Positions 7,049 through 13,196 of a DNA stretch of 28,358 nt are shown here, piece by piece. The stretch is from DATKGP01 sp035510775 (lineage in GTDB: Bacteria > Patescibacteriota > UBA1384 > 2-12-FULL-50-11): the NCBI GenBank assembly GCA_035510775.1, contig DATKGP010000039.1, forward strand, positions 1-28,358, given 5' to 3'. Each line of letters starts with the position of its first letter. Within the stretch, counting starts at the first letter, position 1. The position numbers and the translations under genes were made by a program. A model generated the notes under the pieces. That model ran no database searches and had not been told where the DNA came from. It saw only the letters and a program-made list of their open reading frames with translations.

Positions 7049-7237
7049 ATGGACGACAAGGCGTTGGTGAAGAGATTGAACGAAATCGACGATCGGCTTT
7101 ATGGTATCGAGAATAAGCTGACGGATTTTCGTGATGAGATACTGACGAGCTTAGATCGTCAGCTGGTTATTTTACAGCGGCTTGATCAAGAGATGTTGGT
7201 GGCTACGCACAGAACCGATATGCTTGAAGCCGCTTAA
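7049..7237 (+). CDS. Small coiled-coil protein next to the template repeat
   Basis: A 62-residue, highly charged, probably all-helical protein (ALVKRLNEIDDRLYGIENKL, then LDRQLVILQRLDQEM) with clear heptad spacing of Leu and Ile. The ATG at 7049 is preferred over a TTG at 7043. There is no obvious Shine-Dalgarno sequence. It begins 27 nt after the TR, the place where a DGR usually carries its accessory protein Avd or the reverse transcriptase. Avd is also helical but about twice as long and forms a pentameric bundle, so equivalence is not established. It could simply be an unrelated small protein. It converges on rmuC. Confidence 0.6.
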   Translation: MDDKALVKRLNEIDDRLYGIENKLTDFRDEILTSLDRQLVILQRLDQEMLVATHRTDMLEAA

Positions 7238-7277
7238 CCCGAATTGAGCGGGCTCTAAAACTGGGATCCTAAAACTA

Positions 7278-8366
7278 CTACTCGTCCAGTAATTTCTCGG
7301 GTACTTCTAAGGCGCTGTGGGAATCTATTTGGTCAACAACTCGGCCGAGCTGGCGGCCTCTGGTGGTGGAAACTTCCTGAAATTGTTTGCTGGCAGCGTC
7401 GATTCTTTGGCCAACTTTGTCAAATTCTTCGCTGAATTTGTCATATTCGACACGAAACTTTTGAATTAGGCTGATAACTTGGTGGATATTTTGCTGGAAG
7501 GCAAAGTTTGAGTGAGCCTGTTTGATTAGCCGTAGCATCGCCGTAAAGCTGAATGGTCCGGCAAGTATTACTTTTTTGTTCATCGCCTCTTCCCAGACGT
7601 CGTTGAGATGCTCGTAGATGAAGCTAAAAATCATCTCGTTGGGGATGAACAAAATCACGAAATCGACCGTCCCCTCCTCGGGGCTGATGTAGTCGCGGCT
7701 GGTGACTTGCTTAACTTTGTCGCGGACGTCGCGGCGAAACATCTCGGTGAACTTTTTCTTTTCCTCGCCGTTATCGGTTTCGGTCATTTTTTGCAAAGCC
7801 GAGTAGGGGAACTTGACGTCGATATTAACCTTGGTTTTGTCTGGCAAGAGCACACAAAAGTCTGGTCGGTTGGGCGAGGTCTCTTGAGCCTGATTGGCGG
7901 TGTAATCCTGGCCGATGACAAATCCGGCCATTTTCAGTAAGTTTTCGGCCACCTGCTCGCCGAACTGGCCACGCAGCTGGTTATTAGAGAGAACTTTTTT
8001 CAAATCTTCGGTACTTCCGCGCAAGTTTTCTGTCAGTTGTTTCTGCCGCTCCAGTTGCTCGGTCAGTCGGGCAAATGACTGAAGCGACTGTTCGTCGCTC
8101 AAACGAACTCGGTCATTGGTTTTTTCTAGGTGCTTGCCGATATCATCAACCAATTTTTGAATCGCTTCCCTCTTGTTGGTAAGGTCGGTTTTTATCTCCT
8201 CGCCGCGAGCACCCAATTTTTGATCGGCCAAGGTCAGCAGCTGCTCGGTATATTGCTGCAAGGTTTTGTCCGGCCTGGCTCGGTTTTTCAAAAACATCAC
8301 CGTCAGGGCGGCGCCAACAACCACCCCGGCCAAGCTAGTGCCAACAAGAATCAGTGAATCGGTCAT
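7278..8366 (-). CDS. rmuC: DNA recombination protein RmuC family
   Basis: A 362-residue RmuC-type protein. The ATG at 8366 gives MTDSLILVGTSLAGVVVGAA, an N-terminal membrane anchor (about residues 4-25). A long coiled coil (about residues 30-125) leads into the RmuC domain, recognisable by LRGQFGEQVAENLL, NRPDFCVLLPDKTKVNIDVKF-type core segments, VDFVILFIPNE and GPFSFTAMLRLIKQ. The family is related to restriction-endonuclease folds and limits rearrangements at inverted repeats; its exact activity is unsettled. GGGAGGAG lies 15 nt before the ATG, rather far; an upstream in-frame start would add 16 residues. It is convergent with the small TR-adjacent ORF. Confidence 0.92.
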   Translation of the reverse strand: MTDSLILVGTSLAGVVVGAALTVMFLKNRARPDKTLQQYTEQLLTLADQKLGARGEEIKTDLTNKREAIQKLVDDIGKHLEKTNDRVRLSDEQSLQSFARLTEQLERQKQLTENLRGSTEDLKKVLSNNQLRGQFGEQVAENLLKMAGFVIGQDYTANQAQETSPNRPDFCVLLPDKTKVNIDVKFPYSALQKMTETDNGEEKKKFTEMFRRDVRDKVKQVTSRDYISPEEGTVDFVILFIPNEMIFSFIYEHLNDVWEEAMNKKVILAGPFSFTAMLRLIKQAHSNFAFQQNIHQVISLIQKFRVEYDKFSEEFDKVGQRIDAASKQFQEVSTTRGRQLGRVVDQIDSHSALEVPEKLLDE

Positions 8367-8471
8367 GTTCTTCAGTTTACACTCCTCCCGGGCTTTGTCA
8401 TCGGCTGCTTGCAATTACCGGCAAAAGGTAGGAAGATGTTCTTTGTTCGCTACTTGCGACGCGAGGAGAAG

Positions 8472-8708
8472 ATGACCTTTTTTGTACCAGACAGTCTCTG
8501 TCACGATGCCGTAGGATTTCTGGAAAAGAATCCGGAAGTCGGGAAGTATTTGAGCCTAGAGGTAAAGCCGACCACATCAGAGCAGGCTCGGCTGGTCGAC
8601 GCCAACAATAAGGCGGTGGCCACCGGCTGCAAACAGTGCTTCAGCTATCTGAAAGCAACGAAAAAACGGCTCGCAGAACCTTGCCAACTAACTGCCGTAA
8701 TCGGCTAA
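8472..8708 (+). CDS. Small hypothetical protein
   Basis: A 78-residue protein, mildly basic, with a GCKQC motif in its second half and three cysteines in total after residue 50. I recognise no family. The ATG at 8472 follows GAGGAG by 3 nt; an alternative in-frame ATG at 8436, with AAAGG 7 nt upstream, would add 12 residues. It has its own strong terminator, so it is a separate unit. The CxxC could bind a metal, but no second pair is present. Confidence 0.6.
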   Translation: MTFFVPDSLCHDAVGFLEKNPEVGKYLSLEVKPTTSEQARLVDANNKAVATGCKQCFSYLKATKKRLAEPCQLTAVIG

Positions 8709-8721
8709 GGCCTATTCGAAC

Positions 8722-8753
8722 GACGGCGTCTCGCGAGCGAGACGCCGTTTCTT
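8722..8753 (+). terminator. Intrinsic terminator after the small hypothetical gene
   Basis: An 11-bp perfect stem (ACGGCGTCTCG at 8722-8732 with 8737-8747) and a CGAG loop are followed by TTCTTT. The orientation of the T tract assigns it to the plus strand. Confidence 0.85.
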
Positions 8754-8756
8754 TAA

Positions 8757-8978
8757 CTACTTTTTACGCAGTAACCCAAGCTCCATCTGGATGTAACCCA
8801 GAGACATAATCACCAGGCCACCCATAATTTTGAGCGACGGAAAAGCCACGATCATGTCGTTTGCCGCCCAATTCATCAGCCAACCGACGATACCAAAAGC
8901 AAACACGCCCGCGCCGATTAAGATGAAGGTGAGCGCCACCGCCAAGAAAGACTTGTCTTCTCTTCTGTGCCAAAACAT
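8757..8978 (-). CDS. Small two-helix membrane protein
   Basis: A 73-residue hydrophobic protein. A short basic N-terminus (MFWHRREDK) precedes a first helix at about residues 9-33 and a second at about 47-67, and it ends in the basic tail LLRKK. Both ends are predicted to face the cytoplasm. AGGAGG about 5 nt before the ATG supports the start, and a TACAAT box lies a little further upstream. I recognise no family, and its neighbours give no functional clue. Confidence 0.75.
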   Translation of the reverse strand: MFWHRREDKSFLAVALTFILIGAGVFAFGIVGWLMNWAANDMIVAFPSLKIMGGLVIMSLGYIQMELGLLRKK

Positions 8979-9200
8979 TTACCCTCCTTTTTATATATTG
9001 TAGGCAGGAATTATTGAAATGCGCAAACATTTCTAAAAAGAAAGGAGCGGTGGACGATTCTTCGCAGCGACGTATGCAGGAGATTTGCCTGGTTCGTCCG
9101 CGTCTTGGCGGACGAAAATCGACTAAGATACAAAGCGACGAGGCCGCTGGAGCGGAGGAACGGTCGCGAGAAGGATTACCCGCCGCCCCAGCACTCGGTC
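8979..9200. other. Intergenic region with a perfect 9-bp hairpin
   Basis: There is no convincing gene between the small membrane protein and the RRM gene's terminator. It holds a 9-bp hairpin, TTCGTCCGC 9093-9101 with GCGGACGAA 9108-9116, lacking a T tract on either strand. A plus-strand frame is open, with AAGGAG before a GTG near 9050 and a basic peptide, but it runs through a terminator and then antisense to the RRM gene. An unidentified small RNA or peptide is possible. Confidence 0.35.
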
Positions 9201-9240
9201 GAAAAGAAAAAAGCCTCGCGATGGCGAGACTTTTTTCTTT
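9201..9240. terminator. Bidirectional terminator at the end of the RRM gene
   Basis: A 5-bp core stem, CTCGC 9215-9219 with GCGAG 9224-9228, is flanked by A-rich sequence at 9201-9212 and T-rich sequence at 9231-9240. It can therefore terminate on both strands. It ends the minus-strand RRM gene. Confidence 0.75.
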
Positions 9241-9256
9241 TCCTACGAACCTAAGA

Positions 9257-9547
9257 TTACTCTTGTGGTTTTTCAGTTTTTGGACGAGCGATGTTGACGG
9301 TCACTGGGCGACCATCCAACATCTGACCGTTCATCTTGTCGACTGCTGCTTGAGCTTCTTCTGGTGTGGACATAACCACAAAACCAAAGCCCTTGGAGCG
9401 GCCAGACATACGGTCACGAACTACCTCTGCCGATTCGACGGTGCCGAATGCGGCGAAGGCGCTCTTCAAGCTCTCGTCTGTGGCTGCCCAGGCAATACCA
9501 CCAACGAAGAGCTTGTTCTGCGCTTGCGCGCTATTTTCTTCTGCCAT
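9257..9547 (-). CDS. RRM-type RNA-binding protein
   Basis: A 96-residue single RNA recognition motif protein. RNP2 is LFVGGI (residues 13-18) and RNP1 is KGFGFVVM (residues 52-59), with the aromatic residues that stack on RNA bases in the usual places (F14, F54, F56). A short Pro/Lys/Glu tail follows. Bacterial members resemble cyanobacterial Rbp proteins and are thought to act on mRNA, often in cold or stress adaptation; the target here is unknown. No strong Shine-Dalgarno site precedes the ATG (GAAAG nearby), but the gene has a leader of about 100 nt with a nested hairpin, which may allow control at the RNA level. Confidence 0.93.
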   Translation of the reverse strand: MAEENSAQAQNKLFVGGIAWAATDESLKSAFAAFGTVESAEVVRDRMSGRSKGFGFVVMSTPEEAQAAVDKMNGQMLDGRPVTVNIARPKTEKPQE

Positions 9548-9571
9548 TCTTTCACTTTCTAATTAAAATGA

Positions 9572-9612
9572 CGTAGGACGACCTTGTTTCATCGATCCGT
9601 CGTTTGCCTACG
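9572..9612 (-). promoter_or_regulatory. Nested hairpin in the leader of the RRM gene
   Basis: CGTAGG 9572-9577 pairs with 9607-9612, and ACGAC 9578-9582 pairs with 9599-9603, leaving a 3-nt bulge and a 16-nt loop. It lies 25-65 nt before the start codon. Such a structure could be a site for autoregulation or an RNA thermosensor; there is no direct evidence. Confidence 0.5.
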
Positions 9613-9645
9613 CCAATGGCTTAGTCGCCCTAGAACCGTGAACCT

Positions 9646-9683
9646 ACTGTGTACAGTATACAGTAAAATCGGCTTGTAAAGAA
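9646..9683 (-). promoter_or_regulatory. Putative RRM gene promoter with overlapping inverted repeat
   Basis: A minus-strand -10 box TATACT (9655-9660) has a poor -35 TTCTTT (9678-9683) at 17 nt spacing. The inverted repeat ACTGT/ACAGT (9646-9650 and 9660-9664, 9-nt spacer) overlaps the -10 box and may be an operator. Confidence 0.4.
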
Positions 9684-9720
9684 GAAGGCCCCGCGCTAGG
9701 AGTACTAGCGCGGGGCCTTC
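9678..9720 (-). terminator. Strong terminator of the amidohydrolase gene
   Basis: A perfect 16-bp GC-rich stem (9684-9699 with 9705-9720, 5-nt loop) is followed on the minus strand by TTCTTT. It lies 18 nt after the amidohydrolase stop codon. Confidence 0.9.
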
Positions 9721-9738
9721 GGTTGTTGCCGTGAGGGC

Positions 9739-10839
9739 TTAAGCTGCTTCTAAAGCTTCGCGACAGGCTTCGCGGTCGGCGTCGACGGAGCGCTCAACAC
9801 TCAGCAAGTCGGTCTCGTTGAGAGGCCCGCCGCGGAAGAGCTTGTCGAAGACGCTCGAGTTGTAGAACCTGAGGCCAGTGGCCAGAGGTACTCGCTCGCG
9901 TCGGACAAGCATGAAGTTGCTCTCCTGCTCGTCGGGGATCGGTTCGAAGATGTCGTTGATGTTATCCGTCCCGAGTCGAACGGGGATCTTAGCCGTCAAC
10001 AGGCGCTTGACCCGAGCAATCGGGCTGTGGATTGGAGCCTCAAAGCAATAAAGCTGTCGCATAGACTCCGCCGCGATTGCACAGACGCCGACGCCGATGC
10101 CTGTCTCTTTGAGCCCTTCGATGATCTCGTCGAAGTCCTCTTCGTTGTAGCAGGACGGCGAAATCATATGGATGGCCCAGATTTCCGGTCGTGGCTGTTT
10201 GGGATCGCGGGTGTTGACTAACCAGCGAACGGCCTGAATTAGCCGTTTCGTCCCTTGCTCGCTAGGCGTGTTGGTCTGGTCGACGTGGACTTGGAGTGGG
10301 ATGTTTCGCTTAACCGCCTCGTTAATGACCAGAGCCAAGTTGTCCTCGAACGTGAACTCGTGCTTCGGGTCGTTCTCGTCCCTCTCAGGCAGGGCGACGA
10401 TGAACTGGGCCGTTTCGGCGGCTTCGTAGAAAGTGTCGATCCGATCCGACCCCCACTCCTTGAAACCAAAGATCGGGTAGGCCGAAACGTTAATCTCCAT
10501 CTGCTCGGCGTATTGAGCTCGCAGGTCTTGTGCGATTTTGAAGGCGCGTAGCCCGATATCGGCCGAGGTGTCGACGATGGCGTTGAGCATCACTTCACCG
10601 GCTCGGATCTTGGCCTTGATGACCTTCTCCATCCGTTTGCGCAAGCTGCCTTCGGTGTAGGCTAGCCCGCGGTGCAGGACGCCGGTAATGTTTTGTTTTC
10701 TCTTCAGGCTAGCCTCAACGTAGGCGCTCATTCCGCCCTCGTGCGCGAAGTAGATGTCGTCAAAAGTCAGTGCTCGGTCGAGATGACAGTGGAAATCGAT
10801 GTCGCCAACTTTTGTCGGCGGTGTGACAGAATTGCTCAT
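9739..10839 (-). CDS. CodA-like amidohydrolase (metal-dependent deaminase family)
   Basis: A 366-residue TIM-barrel hydrolase. The ATG at 10839 is fixed by GGGAGG 5 nt upstream. Metal ligands are visible: H17 and H19 (DFHCHLD), H185 in VHVDQ, a His in AIHMISPS, and an Asp in GTDNINDIF. The order and spacing match cytosine deaminase and related aminohydrolases. In E. coli CodA, as I recall it, the corresponding motif is HCDE; here Q188 replaces that catalytic Glu, so the substrate or even the activity may differ. Such enzymes hydrolyse amino groups of pyrimidines, purines or triazines. It stands alone, with its own promoter, hairpin leader and terminator. It could also be an adenosine deaminase-like enzyme of unknown substrate. 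Confidence 0.82.
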   Translation of the reverse strand: MSNSVTPPTKVGDIDFHCHLDRALTFDDIYFAHEGGMSAYVEASLKRKQNITGVLHRGLAYTEGSLRKRMEKVIKAKIRAGEVMLNAIVDTSADIGLRAFKIAQDLRAQYAEQMEINVSAYPIFGFKEWGSDRIDTFYEAAETAQFIVALPERDENDPKHEFTFEDNLALVINEAVKRNIPLQVHVDQTNTPSEQGTKRLIQAVRWLVNTRDPKQPRPEIWAIHMISPSCYNEEDFDEIIEGLKETGIGVGVCAIAAESMRQLYCFEAPIHSPIARVKRLLTAKIPVRLGTDNINDIFEPIPDEQESNFMLVRRERVPLATGLRFYNSSVFDKLFRGGPLNETDLLSVERSVDADREACREALEAA

Positions 10840-10866
10840 ATGTCCTCCCAATAATAAAAGTTGCAT

Positions 10867-10926
10867 CTTAACCACGAGTGGCTAAGAGTCTATCGAGAAC
10901 GTATTGGAAAAACTGGTAAGCGTCAA
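10867..10926 (-). promoter_or_regulatory. Promoter and leader hairpin of the amidohydrolase gene
   Basis: -35 TTGACG (10921-10926) and a weak -10 TACGTT (10898-10903) are spaced by 17 nt. The leader then carries an 8-bp hairpin, CTTAGCCA with TGGTTAAG (10867-10886, one G-U pair), before the GGGAGG ribosome-binding site. Confidence 0.5.
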
Positions 10927-10952
10927 GCGGTAATGGAGTAATATCTCGCTCG

Positions 10953-11027
10953 GCGCAGCGAAACGTTCAAGAAGAAATTATAACGTTTCTTGCGCCTTCC
11001 GTTCGCAAAACTCCACTGGAGCTTTGC
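10953..11027. repeat. Cluster of two inverted repeats
   Basis: GAAACGTT 10960-10967 pairs with AACGTTTC 10982-10989, and the flanking GCGCA 10953-10957 pairs with TGCGC 10991-10995, around a 14-nt loop. Next comes GCAAA-CTCC (11005-11014) pairing with GGAG-TTTGC (11018-11027). Neither has a proper T tract. This is a gene-free gap of about 240 nt between the amidohydrolase and the ABC permease. The cluster may be transcript-end structures or the remnant of a small element. Confidence 0.5.
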
Positions 11028-11083
11028 TCATTTTCGAAGAAAAAAGCGCGAGTGAAACGAGCCTTGTTCGCAAGAAAGCGAAG

Positions 11084-12175
11084 CTATTCGTCGCTAAGTC
11101 GGAAGCGCCAGATGGTAAAAGATAGGGTCAGAACAATCCAACCGGCGACGATAGCGATATTGATCGGGTTGGTAAATGGCGATTGGGCTTCAGTCGAAAC
11201 GGCGCGAAGCATTCGTAGTAGTGGTGCCAGCGGCAAATACTGAACAATTGACGAAAGCCAACTAGGCAAGGAGTCTATGGGGAAGAAGACACCAGCTAAA
11301 AACATCATCGGAATAGCGATGACCTGTGACATACTTTGAGCGGCATCGGGGTTTTTAGCAAAAGTCGCAATGACAAAACCGAGCAGCTGGAAGAGAATGG
11401 CCCCGATTAAAGCAATGCCGAGGAGGACGAACAGATTGCCGTAAACATGACCGTGAAAACCATAGACACCGACGGCAAGTATCAGTCCGATTTGGACCAA
11501 GTTTACAACTAAGCGTGAGAGAACCTCCATTGAAATGAATTTCCACGTAGGAAGTGGAGTTGTTGTAATTCGTTTCAAAATTTTATCTTCTCGGTAACTT
11601 GATATGGCGATGGCGATGCCAATAATTGACGAGTTCATCAGAGCCAGCCCCAATATTCCGGCCATCACGAAGTCGAAGTAAGAGTACGACCGCGTAGTAT
11701 TGCCGGTTTTTTCGCTTTTAACACTGAAGAGCGGTTGAGACTTTTGGATTTGGAAACTGGCTTGTGTCAGATATCCGCCGATAAAATTATTCAAAATTTG
11801 AACTGTTTGAGCGCTGCCCGGATCATAAAATACTTTAACTTCCTTACTATCTGTCGGGGCTAAAGAACCAAAAGTCCCTGGAATCTCAACGACGGCTGAA
11901 ATTTTACTTTTTTCTACCAAGGTTTTGGCGGCATCGAAATTTTTTTCAGAGGAAATATTGAAAAGTTTGGAGTCGGTTAAGGCTTTGTCTAAACCGGTTG
12001 CAATTTGAGTTTGAGATTCGTTAACTACAGCGATGGTACCAGACATATTATTCTCGCGTCCGAAGAAAAGGCCGAAAATGACTGTGAAAATGAGTGGGAA
12101 GAATAAGCTCCAAAAGAGCGATTGCTTGTTTCGAGCTAACATTTTCAGATTAGAGACGAAGAGCTTGAGCATCAT
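11084..12175 (-). CDS. ABC-2 type export permease
   Basis: A 363-residue membrane subunit of an ABC exporter. One N-terminal transmembrane helix (about residues 20-40, FWSLFFPLIFTVIFGLFFG) is followed by an extracytoplasmic domain of about 130 residues. Five more helices between about residues 165 and 355 form the ABC-2 core, including YFDFVMAGILGLALMN and the FLAGVFFPIDSLP signature. This topology is typical of drug or lipid exporters of the DrrB/YhgE/YbhR kind; the substrate is unknown. The start overlaps the ATPase stop by 4 nt (ATGA), and GAGGATGAGG supplies a ribosome-binding site within the ATPase end, so the two are coupled. A second ATG follows immediately. Confidence 0.92.
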   Translation of the reverse strand: MMLKLFVSNLKMLARNKQSLFWSLFFPLIFTVIFGLFFGRENNMSGTIAVVNESQTQIATGLDKALTDSKLFNISSEKNFDAAKTLVEKSKISAVVEIPGTFGSLAPTDSKEVKVFYDPGSAQTVQILNNFIGGYLTQASFQIQKSQPLFSVKSEKTGNTTRSYSYFDFVMAGILGLALMNSSIIGIAIAISSYREDKILKRITTTPLPTWKFISMEVLSRLVVNLVQIGLILAVGVYGFHGHVYGNLFVLLGIALIGAILFQLLGFVIATFAKNPDAAQSMSQVIAIPMMFLAGVFFPIDSLPSWLSSIVQYLPLAPLLRMLRAVSTEAQSPFTNPINIAIVAGWIVLTLSFTIWRFRLSDE

Positions 12176-13101
12176 GCCTCATCCTCCTCATCGCCTATTC
12201 GGCGTCCGGTCAGCTCAATAAAGACATCTTCGAGTGAGGCGCGGGTAACAGTTAGGCTCTCGGGGTCACGGGCTTGAATGATTCGGAGAGCTTTGTTCAA
12301 CTCCGGTTGAGTTTTGAAATTCATCTCGAAGTAGTAATCTTTGCCCGCGATATCCTTGAAGTTGCCGAGCTTCTTTAAGTCCGACTTGTCGTCCTCGGTT
12401 AATTGATTATCAATGAAGGTGATTTTCAGCGGTTCGCGGGCCTTTTCAATAAGTTTATGGGTTTCGTCTGAGGCAATAATTTTACCGTGATCCATAATAG
12501 CGATGTGGTCGCAGAGAATCTCGGCCTCTTCCATATAATGAGTGGTCAGAATAATAGTTTTGCCTTGAGTCTTTATCGCGGTGATATTGTCCCAAAGCCG
12601 GCGACGAGCCAGCGGATCAAGGCCGGTGGTCGGTTCGTCCAAGAAAACAATTTCGGGATCATTAATTAAACTAGCAACAATGGAAAAACGCTGTTTCTGG
12701 CCGCCGGAAAGGCTTCCGATATAAGCGTCCTTTTTTTCTTCCAGGCCAACCATTCGAAGTAAATCTAAAGTTTCCAAGTGTTTCGGGTAGAAAGTAGCGA
12801 ACAAATCCAAAATTTCAGTAAGGGTTAGGTTGCTGTAATAGGCGCTCGATTGGAGTTGGACACCGATGCGTTCTTTTATTTCCGTCAATTTTTCTTTAGC
12901 GTCATGACCTAAAATTTGAATTGAACCGTCGGTCGGTTTTCGTAAACCTTCTATCATTTCAAGCGTGGTGGTTTTGCCGGCGCCGTTTTCGCCGAGCAAG
13001 CCAAAAACTTCGCCTTTGTTTACCTCAAAGGAAATGTCATTAACGGCGATATTGGAACCATACTTTTTCGTGAGGTTCCGAACTTGAATCACACTTGGCA
13101 T
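12172..13101 (-). CDS. ABC transporter ATP-binding protein (ABC-2 exporter)
   Basis: A 309-residue ATPase energising the adjacent permease. Walker A is GENGAGKTT (about residue 37 on), the Q-loop is GVQLQSS, the signature is LSGGQKQRF, Walker B is IVFLDEPTTGLD, and the switch His lies in TTHYMEEAE. The C-terminal 80 residues form the extra domain seen in drug and antibiotic exporters of the DrrA/CcmA group. The start codon and the AGGA ribosome-binding site lie within one arm of a 10-bp inverted repeat, so expression is probably controlled there. Its promoter would give an almost leaderless mRNA. Confidence 0.94.
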   Translation of the reverse strand: MPSVIQVRNLTKKYGSNIAVNDISFEVNKGEVFGLLGENGAGKTTTLEMIEGLRKPTDGSIQILGHDAKEKLTEIKERIGVQLQSSAYYSNLTLTEILDLFATFYPKHLETLDLLRMVGLEEKKDAYIGSLSGGQKQRFSIVASLINDPEIVFLDEPTTGLDPLARRRLWDNITAIKTQGKTIILTTHYMEEAEILCDHIAIMDHGKIIASDETHKLIEKAREPLKITFIDNQLTEDDKSDLKKLGNFKDIAGKDYYFEMNFKTQPELNKALRIIQARDPESLTVTRASLEDVFIELTGRRIGDEEDEA

Positions 13102-13145
13102 CGATTCCTATTATTACAAAAGGAATCGATAAGGTCAAAGGTCAA
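13100..13145 (-). promoter_or_regulatory. Operator-like palindrome and promoter of the ABC-2 operon
   Basis: A perfect 10-bp inverted repeat, ATCGATTCCT (13100-13109) and AGGAATCGAT (13121-13130), has an 11-nt spacer. On the minus strand a -35 TTGACC (13133-13138) and a -10 TAATAA (13111-13116, 16-nt spacing) enclose one arm. The other arm covers the start codon. A second TTGACC copy lies at 13140-13145. A repressor site or a translation-blocking hairpin are both possible. Confidence 0.6.
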
Positions 13146-13158
13146 AATTAACTATGAT

Positions 13159-13187
13159 TTGACCGATTGAAATCGATTCGTTACAAA
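13159..13187 (+). promoter_or_regulatory. pyrG promoter
   Basis: -35 TTGACC (13159-13164) and -10 TACAAA (13182-13187) are separated by 17 nt. The spacer contains another ATCGATTC (13172-13179), the half-site of the neighbouring palindrome. The predicted start lies about 3-4 nt before the pyrG ATG. Confidence 0.55.
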
Positions 13188-13196
13188 GATAGAAGC

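Noticed and set aside
6832..7116. A plus-strand frame running through the template repeat (94 codons)
   Set aside because: Its residues over the TR match the wrong-frame translation of the VR gene, not the real protein. It is a by-product of the repeat, without a ribosome-binding site.
9014..9562. A 182-codon plus-strand frame
   Set aside because: It crosses a strong terminator and lies antisense to the clearly real RRM gene.
9646..9664. A LexA-like CTGT...ACAG box upstream of the RRM gene
   Set aside because: The spacing is 9 nt where the gamma-proteobacterial SOS box needs 8, and there is no SOS gene context. It is kept only as a generic inverted repeat.
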